From Pseudomonadota bacterium (GTDB lineage Bacteria > Pseudomonadota > Gammaproteobacteria > Steroidobacterales > Steroidobacteraceae): 64,000 bases of DNA. The position numbers and the translations under genes are program-made. The stretch spans positions 62,001 to 126,000 of the forward strand of contig JADIZR010000006.1 of NCBI GenBank assembly GCA_016704655.1, in the 5' to 3' direction. Below the pieces are notes generated by a model that was not told the DNA's origin, did no database searches, and was given only the letters and a program-made list of their open reading frames with translations. Positions 53,901-63,419 of the stretch are shown piece after piece; the stretch's first letter is position 1, and every line of letters starts with the position of its first letter.

Positions 53901-54933
53901 CGACGGCGCCGGACGGCTGCTCAAGGCCGGTCGCGACCTGGCGGCACTGCGCGATGAGTTTCGCGCGGCATCCGGCGGCTCGAGCTTCGCCGAGGCGGCC
54001 CCGGATTTCGCGTGGGAACGCGTCGGAGTCCGGCACTGGGATTTTGCATCCTGGCCCGTCGAGACGACTGTCCGCAGCGGTCGGCTGCAACTGCGCGCCT
54101 ATCCCGGGATCCAGGATGAGGGCGCCAGCGTGCGCCTGCACCTGTTCACGACGGAGGGTGGAGCCCGGCGCGCATCGCGGGCCGGCATCGTCCGGCTTGC
54201 GGCCCTGGCCCTGCCGCAGCAGCACGAACTGGCGCGCCGTCAGTGGTCGTCGGACCGTGAGTTCACGTTGTTGCTGGCGGCGGCTGGATTCGGCAAGGAG
54301 TTGCCTGGCGAGATCGCCGACCGCGCCGTGGCCGATGCCGTGCTCGGCCAGACCGGTGATTTGCCGCGCACGCGAGCCCAGTTCGAGGCACTGGTGGAGC
54401 GGGGACGGGGCGACGTGGTCGAGCGTGCGGCTGAAATCGCGCGGATCGTGAAAGCCGTGCTGCTGGCGTTGAAGGACGTGCGTGCGCAGATGGGCCTGTC
54501 GAACGGCGCGCCTTTCGCGCCGGTGCGCAGCAGCGTGATCGAGCAACTGACCGAGTTGCTGGCGCCGGGCTGGGTGCGTGACACCCCGGATGGCTGGTGG
54601 ACCCAGTTGCCGAAATACGTGCGTGCGATCGCACGTCGCCTGGAACGTGCGCGCGGAGACGTCGAGCGGGATCGCAAGCTGCAGTTGCAGGTCGAGCCGT
54701 ATGCACAGCAGGTCCGGCGCTTGCGACTGTCCGCGGACCTGGACATGACCGCGCACGAACGCGAGCGGCTGCGCTGGATGGTCGAGGAATTCCGGCTGTC
54801 GCTGTTCGCGCAGGACCTGCGTACATTGCTGCCGGTGTCGACGAAGCGACTCGAGGAGCAACTGCAGTTGGCTTTGCGCGAGGCCGCAGGCTCCGCGGCG
54901 GCGCCTGTAGCGCGCGGGGCAACTCGGCGTTGA
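50982..54933 (+). CDS. hrpA: ATP-dependent RNA helicase HrpA, one frameshift
   Basis: DEAH-box helicase of about 1316 residues. Walker A GATGSGKSTQLPK, DEAHERNLN, and SATIETRRFAG in the first frame; after the break VEGQSYPVEVRYRPL, ATNVAETSLTIPG, QRRGRCGREGEG, then the helicase-associated domains and the large C-terminal DUF3418 region. The break is at TTTTT 51703-51707; four T would join SATIETRRFAGVF to GGAPIIDVEGQ. GTG 50982 starts it just after mazG. HrpA acts on stalled ribosomes and mRNA processing in E. coli. Confidence 0.93.
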
Positions 54934-54970
54934 GCGCAAACGACTATAATCGGCGCAGGAGAACGCACGA

Positions 54971-55939
54971 ATGACGGTGAATCGCAGCGGCTTGACGTCT
55001 TGCGGCAGGGCTTTGGCGGTCCTGGCCACGCTGTGCGCGCCCATCGTTGCTTACGCACAGACTCCTGCGCCGCCGTCGACGGTCGATCCGCCGGAACCCG
55101 TGACCGAGCTGCGCGTGCAGGACGTTCGACCCGGCGTGCATGTCATCGCGGGCGCAGGCGGCAACGTCGTGGTCTGGTCCGGCGCCGATGGCATCGTACT
55201 GGTGGACACGGGCCTCGCAACTTCCTCGGCTGCCCTGGTCGATGCCGTCACGCGCATCTCCGCGGCACCGGTCAAGTTCGTCATCGTCACGCACGGTCAT
55301 GCGGATCACGCGGGCGGTAACGAGGCTTTCGCCCACAAAGGTGCCGTGGTCATCGGCCACGAGTCGCTGCGCGAGCACGGCGGTCGAGATCCCGCGGCGC
55401 CGGCCGCGAATGCCGAAGCCTCCGCAATCACGCTCGCGTCCCGACCCGTGCTCACCACCCTGGACGCCATCGCGCTGCACTTGAACGGCGATCGTCTCGA
55501 CGCGGTGCACGTGGCCGACGCGCATACGGCGTCGGACATCGTCATGCGCTGGAATGAGGCCGACGTCGTCGCGCTCGGGGACATCTACTGGAGCGGCCAG
55601 TACCCGTACATCGACGTCGAGTCCGGCGGTTCGCTGGCGGGAATGGTGGCTGCCGTCGAAGGTACGCTCGCCCGCTCGAATGCGCGCACGGTCGTAGTGC
55701 CCGGGCACGGTCCCGTCTCGAACCGTGCGGAACTTGCGGCGTATCGCGACATGCTCGTCGCGGTCGGGCGCAAGGTGCGCGAAGCGGTCGAGACGGGAAT
55801 GGGCATCGAGGACATCCTGGGCACCAGGCCCACCGCCGAATTCGATGCGAAGTTCGGGCGCCCCGGCGCCATCGTGGCGCCGGAGGAGTTCGTCCGCAGC
55901 GTCTACCGTGACCTGGCGTCGAGACGCACGGGCCGCTAG
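54971..55939 (+). CDS. exported metallo-beta-lactamase-fold hydrolase
   Basis: 322 residues with a Sec signal peptide (GRALAVLATLCAPIVAYAQ). Metal-binding HGHADHAGGNEAFAHKG is the MBL HxHxDH motif; later ligands are likely in HVADAHTASDIVM with ALGDIYWSGQYP, and PGHGPVSNRAEL. It resembles broad MBL-fold hydrolases rather than a proven beta-lactamase; the substrate is unknown. It begins 37 nt after hrpA. Confidence 0.8.
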   Translation: MTVNRSGLTSCGRALAVLATLCAPIVAYAQTPAPPSTVDPPEPVTELRVQDVRPGVHVIAGAGGNVVVWSGADGIVLVDTGLATSSAALVDAVTRISAAPVKFVIVTHGHADHAGGNEAFAHKGAVVIGHESLREHGGRDPAAPAANAEASAITLASRPVLTTLDAIALHLNGDRLDAVHVADAHTASDIVMRWNEADVVALGDIYWSGQYPYIDVESGGSLAGMVAAVEGTLARSNARTVVVPGHGPVSNRAELAAYRDMLVAVGRKVREAVETGMGIEDILGTRPTAEFDAKFGRPGAIVAPEEFVRSVYRDLASRRTGR

Positions 55940-55942
55940 CGC

Positions 55943-57473
55943 TCAGCCCGAGACGTCGAAGTTGATGCCCTGGGCCAGCGGCAGGGTCGTGCCCCAGTTG
56001 ACGGTGCAGGTCTGCCGGCGCATGTAGGCCTTCCACGAGTCCGAGCCGGACTCGCGCCCGCCACCCGTGTCCTTCTCGCCGCCGAAGGCGCCGCCGATCT
56101 CGGCCCCCGACGTGCCGATGTTGACGTTCGCGATGCCGCAGTCCGAACCGGCCGCTGACAGGAAACGCTCGGCGTGCTGCAACCGATCCGTGAAGATCGC
56201 TGACGACAGGCCGTGCGCAACGGCGTTCTGCGCCTCGATCGCTTCGTCGAGCGTCTGGTACGGAATCAGGTAGAGCACCGGGGCGAAGGTCTCGGTCTTG
56301 ACGATCTCCCACTCGCCACGCGCGACGACGATGGCCGGTTCGACGAAGTAACCCGGACGCTCCAGGCGCTTGCCGCCACAAAGCAAGCGGCCGCCCTGGG
56401 CGACGGCCTGCGCTACCGCGGACTCAAAGCGGGCGACCGAACCGGCGTCGATCAGCGGGCCCATCAAGGTGCCGTGTGCGAGCGGATCGCCGATGCGAAC
56501 CTGCTTGTACGCGCCGGTCAGCCGGCGCTCGAGTTCCGGCATCTGCGATTCGTGCACGAACACGCGGCGGGTCGTCGTGCAGCGCTGGCCGGCAGTTCCC
56601 ACGGCGCCGAAGACGATGGCCGGCACGACCAGGTCGAGGTTCGCGAACTCGTCGACGATGATCGCGTTGTTGCCGCCCAGTTCGAGCAGCGACTTGCCGA
56701 GGCGCTTCGCCACGCGCATGCCGACGTCACGGCCAACGGCCGTGGAACCGGTAAACGACACCAGGTCGACGCGCCGGTCCTCGACGAAGCGGATCGCAAG
56801 CTCGGTGCCTTCGTCGATGAACAGCTGGAAAGATCGGCGGCAGGCCGTGCCGCTCGAGCACGCGGTTGCACAGGTGCTGCACGGCGACGGCGCAGAGCGC
56901 GGTCTTGGGCGAGGGCTTCCACACGGTCACGTTGCCGCAGATCGCGGCGAGAAAGGCATTCCACGACCACACTGCGACCGGGAAGTTGAACGCGCTGATC
57001 ACGCCGACCACGCCGAGCGGGTGCCACTGCTCGAACATGCGGTGATTGGGACGCTCCGAATGCATCTGCACGCCGTAGAGCATGCGCGACTGGCCGACCG
57101 CGAAGTCGGCGATGTCGATCATCTCCTGCACTTCGCCGTCGCCCTCGGGCTTGATCTTGCCCATCTCGAGCGCGACCAGGCTGCCGAGTTCCGACTTGTA
57201 CTTGCGCAGTTCCTCGCCCATCAGGCGCACGGCTTCACCGCGCTTCGGCGCGGGCACCGTGCGCCAGGCCTTCGCCGCCACGACCGCCGAGGCCATCACC
57301 TGCTCGTACTGGGCGGGCGTGGTGGCGCGCACCCGGGCGATGACCTCGCCGGTCGCCGGGTTCACCGACTCGATGGCTTTCGCCGACGCATCGTCCAGCC
57401 AGCCGCCCACGCCCGACCAGGTGCCGGCATTGGTCTGCGTGAGTCCCAGGTCTTTCAGGAGTGCGCCGATCAT
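55943..57473 (-). CDS. ALDH7-type aldehyde dehydrogenase, one frameshift
   Basis: Aldehyde dehydrogenase of the ALDH7 (alpha-aminoadipic semialdehyde) type. The first frame from ATG 57473 covers HPLGVVGVISAFNFPVAVWSWNAF to NRVLERHGLPP. The second carries SFTGSTAVGRDVGMRVAKRLGKSLLELGGNNAIIVDE (Glu base) and GTAGQRCTTTRRVFV (nucleophile Cys). One extra base at about 56827-56831 separates them; joined it is about 509 residues. It overlaps the upstream saccharopine dehydrogenase-like gene by ATGA. Together they suggest lysine breakdown to 2-aminoadipate. Confidence 0.87.
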
Positions 57474-58639
57474 CGGGCACCTCCGGCTACACGCTGCTGG
57501 CCGGTCGTGCCGGCCACGATCATGCGCGAGGAAATCTCCTTGCCACCGCCGTCGGCGTAATGCTTGCCGAAGCGGTTATTGAGCACGTCCACCAGGCTGA
57601 AGTCTTCCTGGCGCACGAAGCCGTGGTAGCGGCCCGGGTTCTGCATCACGAGATCGACCACGGCACAGATGCCAGCCGCCGTCGTGACCTGGATCGCCGA
57701 CCACAGCCGGCCCGCGATCACCTGCGGGTAGATCTTGCTGACGTAGTTCTCTTCCCGCAGTTCGCCGTGCTGCCGGCCCGCGACCGCGACGTAGACGATC
57801 ACGACGTCCTGCAGCGTCTGCGGCACGGCGTTCTCGAGCACGCGCTTCAAGGTGGCGCGGTCGAAGTTGAGCTTGAGGTCGTTCATCAGCAGGCGCATCT
57901 GCGCGCAGTGCCCCGGGTAGCGGATGGTCTTGTAATCCATCGTCTGCGCCTTGTCGCCGTAGGTCTCCGCGAGCGAGCCGAGGCCGCCCGACGTGTTGAA
58001 GGCTTCGTAGATCATGCCGTCGATCTCGATTTCCTCGAGGCCTTCGAGCGGCGCCACCTCGACCGCGCGGCCGTCGATCAGCGCTTCACACGGATTGCCG
58101 TACTCGTTGATCAGGCCGTCGGTGGACCAGGTCAGCGAGTACTTGAGCGCATTGTTCGGATGCTGCGGCAGGGCGCCGACGCGCAGCTTGACGCTGCGGA
58201 TCTCGTCGAAGTGCTGGATCAGCGCGTTCGCTGCGATGCTGATGAAACCCGGGGCGAGCCCGCACTGCGGCACGAACGCGCGCGTCGAGCCCTCGGCGGT
58301 CTTGCGCACCGAGCGCGTCACTGCGACGTCCTCGGTCAGGTCGAAGTAGTGTGCGTTCACCTTGCGGGCGATCTCGGCCACCTTCACGTTGCAGTAGAAG
58401 GGCAGGCTGGAAATGATCGTGTCGGCCGGGTGTTCGCGCAGGTGGGCCTCGAGCAGCGCCGGGTTCGAGGCGTCGAGTTCGTAGGCGTGCAGGTTCGGCA
58501 GGCCGTGCGCCGCCACCACCGAATTGGCGGCATTGCCGTTGACGTCGGCCACGTGGACTTCGTAATCGCGGCATTCCGCGAGGAAGCCGGAGATGAGGGC
58601 GCCGATCTTGCCGGCCCCGAGGATGAGTACCTTCTGCAT
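57470..58639 (-). CDS. saccharopine dehydrogenase-like protein
   Basis: 389-residue NAD(P)-dependent oxidoreductase. Rossmann start KVLILGAGKIGALISGFLAE; ISSLPFYCNVKVAEIARKVNAHYFDLTED; PQCGLAPGFISIAANALI. These blocks match the saccharopine reductase/dehydrogenase (Lys9-like) family. With the coupled ALDH7-type gene it could convert saccharopine, or a related imine, to glutamate and aminoadipate semialdehyde and on to aminoadipate. The partner lysine-ketoglutarate reductase is not in the window. It is divergent from the DAHP synthase gene. Confidence 0.85.
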   Translation of the reverse strand: MQKVLILGAGKIGALISGFLAECRDYEVHVADVNGNAANSVVAAHGLPNLHAYELDASNPALLEAHLREHPADTIISSLPFYCNVKVAEIARKVNAHYFDLTEDVAVTRSVRKTAEGSTRAFVPQCGLAPGFISIAANALIQHFDEIRSVKLRVGALPQHPNNALKYSLTWSTDGLINEYGNPCEALIDGRAVEVAPLEGLEEIEIDGMIYEAFNTSGGLGSLAETYGDKAQTMDYKTIRYPGHCAQMRLLMNDLKLNFDRATLKRVLENAVPQTLQDVVIVYVAVAGRQHGELREENYVSKIYPQVIAGRLWSAIQVTTAAGICAVVDLVMQNPGRYHGFVRQEDFSLVDVLNNRFGKHYADGGGKEISSRMIVAGTTGQQRVAGGAR

Positions 58640-58791
58640 CGTCGAAAACTCCTGGTAGCGCCTCGGCGGCGGGCCAAGCGGCCGGTCGCGGGCGCGAATG
58701 CTGTTTTGAGGGGCGCGATTCTGACGAAACCGCGACCCGCCGTACATCCAGTTTCTTTTGCATCGCAAACTTTCCCGGTAGGATCAATGGG

Positions 58792-60147
58792 ATGAACGCC
58801 GTTCCCCGGTCTCCCGAGTGGTCACCTTCGAGCTGGACGTCCCGTCCCGCGCAGCAACAGCCGTCCTACAAGGATCCGGCGGCACTGACGCGGGCGGTCG
58901 AGGCCCTGGGCCGGCTGCCCCCGATCGTCGTGTCCTGGGAGGTCGACGCGCTCAAGCGGCAGATCGCCGAGGCACAGCGGGGGGAGCGGTTCCTGCTGCA
59001 GGGCGGGGATTGCGCCGAATCCTTTGCCGACTGCGACTCGGGACAGATCGCCCGCAAGCTCAAGATCCTGCTGCAGATGAGCCTGGTGCTCCTGCACGGG
59101 ATGAAGAAGCCGGTGATTCGCGTGGGCCGCTTTGCCGGCCAGTACGCCAAGCCGCGTTCCACCGACACCGAGACCAGGGACGGCTTGACCCTGCCGTGCT
59201 ACCGAGGCGACCTCGTCAACCATCCAGGCTTTACGCCGGTCGAGCGCGAGCCTGACCCGGAGTTGTTGCTGCGCGGGTATGAACGCGCGGCGCTGACGCT
59301 GAATTTCGTGCGCGCCCTGATCGACGGCGGCTTCGCGGACCTGCACCACCCCGAGTACTGGGACCTGGGGTTCGTGCAGCATTCACCGCTCGCCGATCAA
59401 TATCGGCAGATTGCGTCGTCGATCGCGGATTCGCTCGATTTCTTCGAGGCGATCAGCGGCAGCCGGGTGCACGAGGCGAGCCGGGCGCCGTTCTATGCGA
59501 GCCACGAGGCGTTGCACCTGCTCTACGAACAGGCGCAGACGCGCTTCATTCCGCGCAGCGAGCGCTGGTACAACCTGTCCACCCACCTGCCGTGGATCGG
59601 CATGCGCACGGCCGATCTCGGGGGCGCCCACGTCGAATACTGCCGCGGCATCTCGAACCCGGTCGGCGTGAAGGTCGGGCCGTCGATGGATGCCGCGTGG
59701 GTGCAGGGCCTTTGCCACGCGCTCAATCCCGACAAGGAAGCGGGGCGACTGGTGCTGATCCATCGCATGGGCGCGAAGCACGCCGAGGCGAAATTGCCTG
59801 GACTGATCGAGTGCGTGCGCGCGACAGGTGTGCCGGTGCTGTGGGTGTGCGACCCGATGCACGGCAACACCGAGACGACGGCAGCGGGAGTGAAGACGCG
59901 CCGGTTCGAGAACATCCTTGCGGAACTCGAAGCCGCGTTCAAGGTGCACCGCTCGATGGGCAGCTACCTCGGTGGCGTGCACTTCGAACTCACCGGCGAG
60001 GACGTCACCGAATGCACTGGCGGCGCCCGCGGCCTGGCGGATGCCGACCTCGCCAAGGACTACCGGTCGCAGGTCGACCCGCGGCTCAATTACGGACAGG
60101 CCCTCGAGCTCGCGATGCGGATCGCGACCGTCGCGCGTTCGGCCTGA
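58792..60147 (+). CDS. class II 3-deoxy-D-arabino-heptulosonate 7-phosphate synthase
   Basis: First enzyme of the shikimate pathway, plant/actinobacterial type (class II), 451 residues. It starts WSPSSWTSRPAQQQPSYKDP. LLQGGDCAESFADC holds the metal Cys; RVGRFAGQYAKPRS binds phosphate; WVCDPMHGNTETT and GGVHFELTGEDVTEC are further family blocks. Regulation cannot be judged. Its last 62 nt overlap the convergent rluE gene. Confidence 0.94.
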   Translation: MNAVPRSPEWSPSSWTSRPAQQQPSYKDPAALTRAVEALGRLPPIVVSWEVDALKRQIAEAQRGERFLLQGGDCAESFADCDSGQIARKLKILLQMSLVLLHGMKKPVIRVGRFAGQYAKPRSTDTETRDGLTLPCYRGDLVNHPGFTPVEREPDPELLLRGYERAALTLNFVRALIDGGFADLHHPEYWDLGFVQHSPLADQYRQIASSIADSLDFFEAISGSRVHEASRAPFYASHEALHLLYEQAQTRFIPRSERWYNLSTHLPWIGMRTADLGGAHVEYCRGISNPVGVKVGPSMDAAWVQGLCHALNPDKEAGRLVLIHRMGAKHAEAKLPGLIECVRATGVPVLWVCDPMHGNTETTAAGVKTRRFENILAELEAAFKVHRSMGSYLGGVHFELTGEDVTECTGGARGLADADLAKDYRSQVDPRLNYGQALELAMRIATVARSA

Positions 60148-60733
60148 CGGTCGGTGCGTCACGCCGGCCGGCAGACAGCCCGGCCTCGGCCTCGGTTCGC
60201 GAAACCGCGCGCGATTGACCGGGAGCGAGTCCCTGGACCGTCCAAGGCCCGACCGCCCAGCGAATGAGCCGCAGTGTCGGCAAGCCGACCGCGGCCGTCA
60301 TCCGCCGAACCTGTCGGTTCCGACCCTCGCTCAGTTCGAGTTCGAGCCACGCGGTGGGAATCGCCTTGCGACTGCGGATGGGCGGGTCGCGTGGCCACAG
60401 TCCCTCGGGTTCGGGGATCACGCGCGCCGGGGTCGGGCGGGCTGGCCCGTCGTTGAGCACGAGGCCGCGTCGCAGCGGCTCGAGTGTTTCGTCCGTGGGA
60501 GCGCCCTCAACCTGCACCCGGTAACGCTTTACCAGCGGCGAACCCGGCTGGCTGATGCGGGCCTGCCAGGGCCCGAAATCCGTCAGCAGCATCAAGCCTT
60601 CGCTGTCGTAATCGAGCCGGCCGGCCGGGTAGAGGCCGGGCAGCGACAGGTAATCCGCGAGGGATCGCCGGCCATCCGGTGAGGTGAACTGCGGCAGCAC
60701 CTGAAAGGGCTTGTTGAACAGGACGAGCTGCAT
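60086..60733 (-). CDS. rluE: 23S rRNA pseudouridine synthase RluE
   Basis: 215-residue RsuA-type pseudouridine synthase. LFNKPFQVLPQFTSPDGRRSLADYL and catalytic Asp in AGRLDYDSEGLMLLT, then GRNRQVRRMTAAVGLPTLRLIRWAVG, closely match E. coli RluE (U2457). The arginine-rich tail after about residue 180 overlaps the end of the DAHP synthase gene on the other strand. Confidence 0.9.
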   Translation of the reverse strand: MQLVLFNKPFQVLPQFTSPDGRRSLADYLSLPGLYPAGRLDYDSEGLMLLTDFGPWQARISQPGSPLVKRYRVQVEGAPTDETLEPLRRGLVLNDGPARPTPARVIPEPEGLWPRDPPIRSRKAIPTAWLELELSEGRNRQVRRMTAAVGLPTLRLIRWAVGPWTVQGLAPGQSRAVSRTEAEAGLSAGRRDAPTVRPNARRSRSASRARGPVRN

Positions 60734-60767
60734 GAACCCGATTGTCCCGGATGCGGGGAATTCACGC

Positions 60768-60796
60768 TTGCCCGGACCGGACCGCGCGTCTATTCT
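60768..60796 (+). promoter_or_regulatory. sigma70-type promoter of aceA
   Basis: TTGCCC (60768-60773) and TATTCT (60791-60796) with 17-nt spacing, about 70 nt before the start codon. GGCGTGTCTGCC in the 5' UTR (60829-60840) resembles part of the conserved-loop repeat. Confidence 0.5.
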
Positions 60797-60869
60797 TCAT
60801 TGTGCGGTGCAACACGAGGCCGGGGTCCGGCGTGTCTGCCCGCAACGAATACCACCAGAGGACGACGAC

Positions 60870-62177
60870 ATGACGAATCCGGCTCAACAACTGAGAGATT
60901 CATGGGCGAAAGATCCGCGTTGGGCAGGCATCCGCCGACCGTACAGCGCCGAAGACGTCGTCCGCCTGCGCGGCAGCGTGCAGGTCGAATACACGCTGGC
61001 GCGACTCGGTGCCGAAAAGCTCTGGAAGCTCGTGAACACCGAGCCGTACGTGAACTGCCTCGGCGCGCTCACGGGCGGTCAGGCCATGCAGCAGGTGAAG
61101 GCCGGCATCAAGGCCATCTACCTCTCGGGCTGGCAGGTCGCCGCCGACAACAACAGCTACATGTCGATGTATCCCGACCAGTCGCTGTACCCGGTTGACT
61201 CCGTGCCGAAGGTCGTCGAGCGCATCAACTCGTCGTTCCAGCGCGCCGACCAGATCCAGCACTCCAAGGGCATCACGGCAGGCCACAAGGATTACATCGA
61301 TTTCTTCGCGCCGATCGTCGCCGACGCGGAAGCGGGCTTCGGCGGCGTGCTGAACGCCTTCGAACTGATGAAGGCGATGATCCGCGCCGGCGCGGGCGGC
61401 GTGCACTTCGAGGACCAGCTCGCTTCGGTCAAGAAGTGCGGCCACATGGGCGGCAAGGTGCTGGTGCCCTCGCAGGAAGCGGTGCAGAAGCTGGTTGCCG
61501 CGCGTCTCGCGGCAGACGTCTCCGGCGTACCGACGATCATCCTCGCGCGCACGGACGCCGAAGCGGCCGACTTGCTGACCAGCGACGTCGACCCGAACGA
61601 CAAGCCGTTCTGCACGGGCGAGCGCACGCCTGAAGGCTTCTACCGCACGAAGCCGGGCGTCGAGCAGTCGATCTCGCGCGGGCTGGCCTACGCGCCGTAT
61701 GCCGACATGGTCTGGTGCGAAACCGGCAAGCCGGATCTCGCGTTCGCGAAGAAGTTCGCCGAGGCGATCCGCAAGCAGTTCCCGGGCAAGCTGCTCGCGT
61801 ACAACTGCTCACCCAGTTTCAACTGGAAGAAGAACCTCGACGACGCGACCATCGCCAAGTTCCAGCGTGAACTCGGCGCGATGGGCTACAAGTACCAGTT
61901 CATCACGCTCGCGGGCATCCACAACATGTGGTTCAACATGTTCGATCTCGCCCAGGAGTACGTGAAGTCCGGCATGACGGCGTACGTCGAGAAGGTGCAG
62001 GAGCCCGAGTTTGCGGCGCGCGACCGTGGCTACACGTTCGTGTCGCACCAGCAGGAAGTCGGCACCGGCTACTTCGACGACGTCACCAACGTGATCCAGG
62101 AAGGCCATTCCTCGACCACCGCGATGCACGGGTCGACCGAGGAAGAGCAGTTCGCCACGGGTGGCGCGCACCACTGA
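60870..62177 (+). CDS. aceA: isocitrate lyase
   Basis: Glyoxylate-shunt enzyme of 435 residues cleaving isocitrate to glyoxylate and succinate. Active-site signature KKCGHMGGKVL with the catalytic Cys, WQVAADNN, IVADAEAGFGG for Mg, and NCSPSFNWKKNL. ATG 60870 follows AGAGGA. The frame is open upstream to 60711 without similarity. No malate synthase is adjacent. Confidence 0.95.
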   Translation: MTNPAQQLRDSWAKDPRWAGIRRPYSAEDVVRLRGSVQVEYTLARLGAEKLWKLVNTEPYVNCLGALTGGQAMQQVKAGIKAIYLSGWQVAADNNSYMSMYPDQSLYPVDSVPKVVERINSSFQRADQIQHSKGITAGHKDYIDFFAPIVADAEAGFGGVLNAFELMKAMIRAGAGGVHFEDQLASVKKCGHMGGKVLVPSQEAVQKLVAARLAADVSGVPTIILARTDAEAADLLTSDVDPNDKPFCTGERTPEGFYRTKPGVEQSISRGLAYAPYADMVWCETGKPDLAFAKKFAEAIRKQFPGKLLAYNCSPSFNWKKNLDDATIAKFQRELGAMGYKYQFITLAGIHNMWFNMFDLAQEYVKSGMTAYVEKVQEPEFAARDRGYTFVSHQQEVGTGYFDDVTNVIQEGHSSTTAMHGSTEEEQFATGGAHH

Positions 62178-62194
62178 GCTGACTGTCTGTCACG

Positions 62195-62218
62195 CCTCTC
62201 CCGGTACGACGGGAGAGG
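62195..62218 (+). terminator. hairpin after aceA
   Basis: Perfect 9-bp stem CCTCTCCCG/CGGGAGAGG with a 6-nt loop, 17 nt after the stop. No U-tract, so it may be an mRNA-stabilising hairpin or a Rho-assisted terminator. Confidence 0.5.
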
Positions 62219-62239
62219 TCGCCGACACGTCCTGTTGCG

Positions 62240-62348
62240 CTTCAAAAGGCAGACACGCACTGGCGTCACAGGCGGTCGATCCGGAGCCTTTCCCCGAGCT
62301 TGGAAAGGCAGACACGCGCTCGGGGAAAGGCGCCGGATCGACCGCTTG
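62240..62348 (+). repeat. conserved-loop hairpin, copy 7, with one half-unit
   Basis: 30-nt arms (62269-62298, 62319-62348) around CTTGGAAAGGCAGACACGCG (62299-62318). A half-unit loop (CTTCAAAAGGCAGACACGCA) starts at 62240, 59 nt to the left. Confidence 0.85.
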
Positions 62349-62355
62349 CGAGACA

Positions 62356-62401
62356 GCGCCTGAGCACCTTTTCCGCACAAGGCGGAAAAGGCGCACGGCG
62401 C
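62356..62401 (+). repeat. module B hairpin after copy 7
   Basis: GCGCCTGAGCACCTTTTCCGC pairs with GCGGAAAAGG and, after CGCAC, GGCGC. Same conserved base as the hairpin at 32037, different tip sequence, and again directly behind a complete conserved-loop unit through GCGAGAC. Confidence 0.65.
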
Positions 62402-62611
62402 TCGTAACATCACCACGCTGTGAGCCAGACCAGTTCCGCGTCGATCGGTGTCGGTACCTTCTTGCTGGCTGCTCGCAGCGCGCACCCGGCCCAACTTTGA
62501 GCGCTTCTGCACCTGGCCGGCTACGTGCGCCGTGCGGATCGTCGGGCGTGAACCATTGGCCGCTAGTCCCGCCTCTCGTTTCCGCCCGACGAGCTGCTCA
62601 GGCGCGTAACG

Positions 62612-62725
62612 TCAGGCGTTCGATCCGGGACCTCTCCCAGAGCGCGTGTCTGCCTTTCCAAGCTCTGGGAGAGGTCCCGGATCGAACGCCTGATTCGAAG
62701 CGTCTGTCAGCCTTTCCAAGCCGGG
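62612..62725 (-). repeat. conserved-loop hairpin, copy 8, with one half-unit
   Basis: Perfect 31-nt arms (62612-62642, 62663-62693), loop CGCGTGTCTGCCTTTCCAAG (62643-62662). A half-unit loop (CGTCTGTCAGCCTTTCCAAG) starts at 62701, 58 nt to the right. The remaining sequence from 62402 to 62611 shows no gene or clear signal. Confidence 0.85.
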
Positions 62726-62762
62726 GGAAAGGCGCGCAATCGGCTGCTATGCTCCTCGCGCC

Positions 62763-63419
62763 ATGACGACGCCCGCCGACACGTCTTTCGATCCGCACTG
62801 CACGCTGTGCCCGCGGCTTGCCGAGTTTCTGGCCGCGGGCAAGCAGCGGTACCCGCAATATCACTGCGCTCCCGTGGCCCCGTTTGGCGACCCGGATGCG
62901 CGGCTGCTGATCGTGGGACTCGCACCCGGCTTCCATGGGGCCAACGCGACGGGCCGACCCTTCACCGGTGACTATGCCGGAATCCTGCTGTACGAAACCT
63001 TGTATGCGTTCGGCCTGTCGACTGCGCCGCAGTCGGTTGCGGCGGACGACAGCCTGCGCCTCATCGGCTGCCGCATCTCGAACTCGGTCAAATGCGTGCC
63101 GCCGGCCAACAAGCCGTTGCCGGCCGAGATCGCGACCTGCAATCGTTACCTGGCCCATGAGCTCGCCGGAGTGAAGGAGGGCACGGTGCTGCTGGCGCTC
63201 GGTGCGATTGCCCACGGCGCGGTGCTGCGCGCGCTGGGCCTCAAGCAGTCCGCGTTCGCCTTCGCCCACGGCGCCGAGCACACGCTGCCACGCAACCTGA
63301 CGATGGTCGACTCGTACCATTGCAGCCGGTACAACACCAACACCCGCAGGCTGACGCCCGACATGTTCCGCACGGTGGTGGCTCGCGCGGCGCAGCTCGC
63401 GCGCGGCAGTTCCGACTAA
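62763..63419 (+). CDS. family-5-like uracil-DNA glycosylase
   Basis: 218-residue Fe-S glycosylase of the UDG superfamily. Cluster cysteines in CTLCPRL, VKCVPP and AEIATC; motif GLAPGFHGANATGRPFTGD; motif DSYHCSRYNTNTRRLTPDMF. These fit UdgB (family 5) better than family 4. It removes uracil and related bases in repair. It begins 70 nt after the last hairpin repeat, next to uvrC, another repair gene. Confidence 0.88.
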   Translation: MTTPADTSFDPHCTLCPRLAEFLAAGKQRYPQYHCAPVAPFGDPDARLLIVGLAPGFHGANATGRPFTGDYAGILLYETLYAFGLSTAPQSVAADDSLRLIGCRISNSVKCVPPANKPLPAEIATCNRYLAHELAGVKEGTVLLALGAIAHGAVLRALGLKQSAFAFAHGAEHTLPRNLTMVDSYHCSRYNTNTRRLTPDMFRTVVARAAQLARGSSD

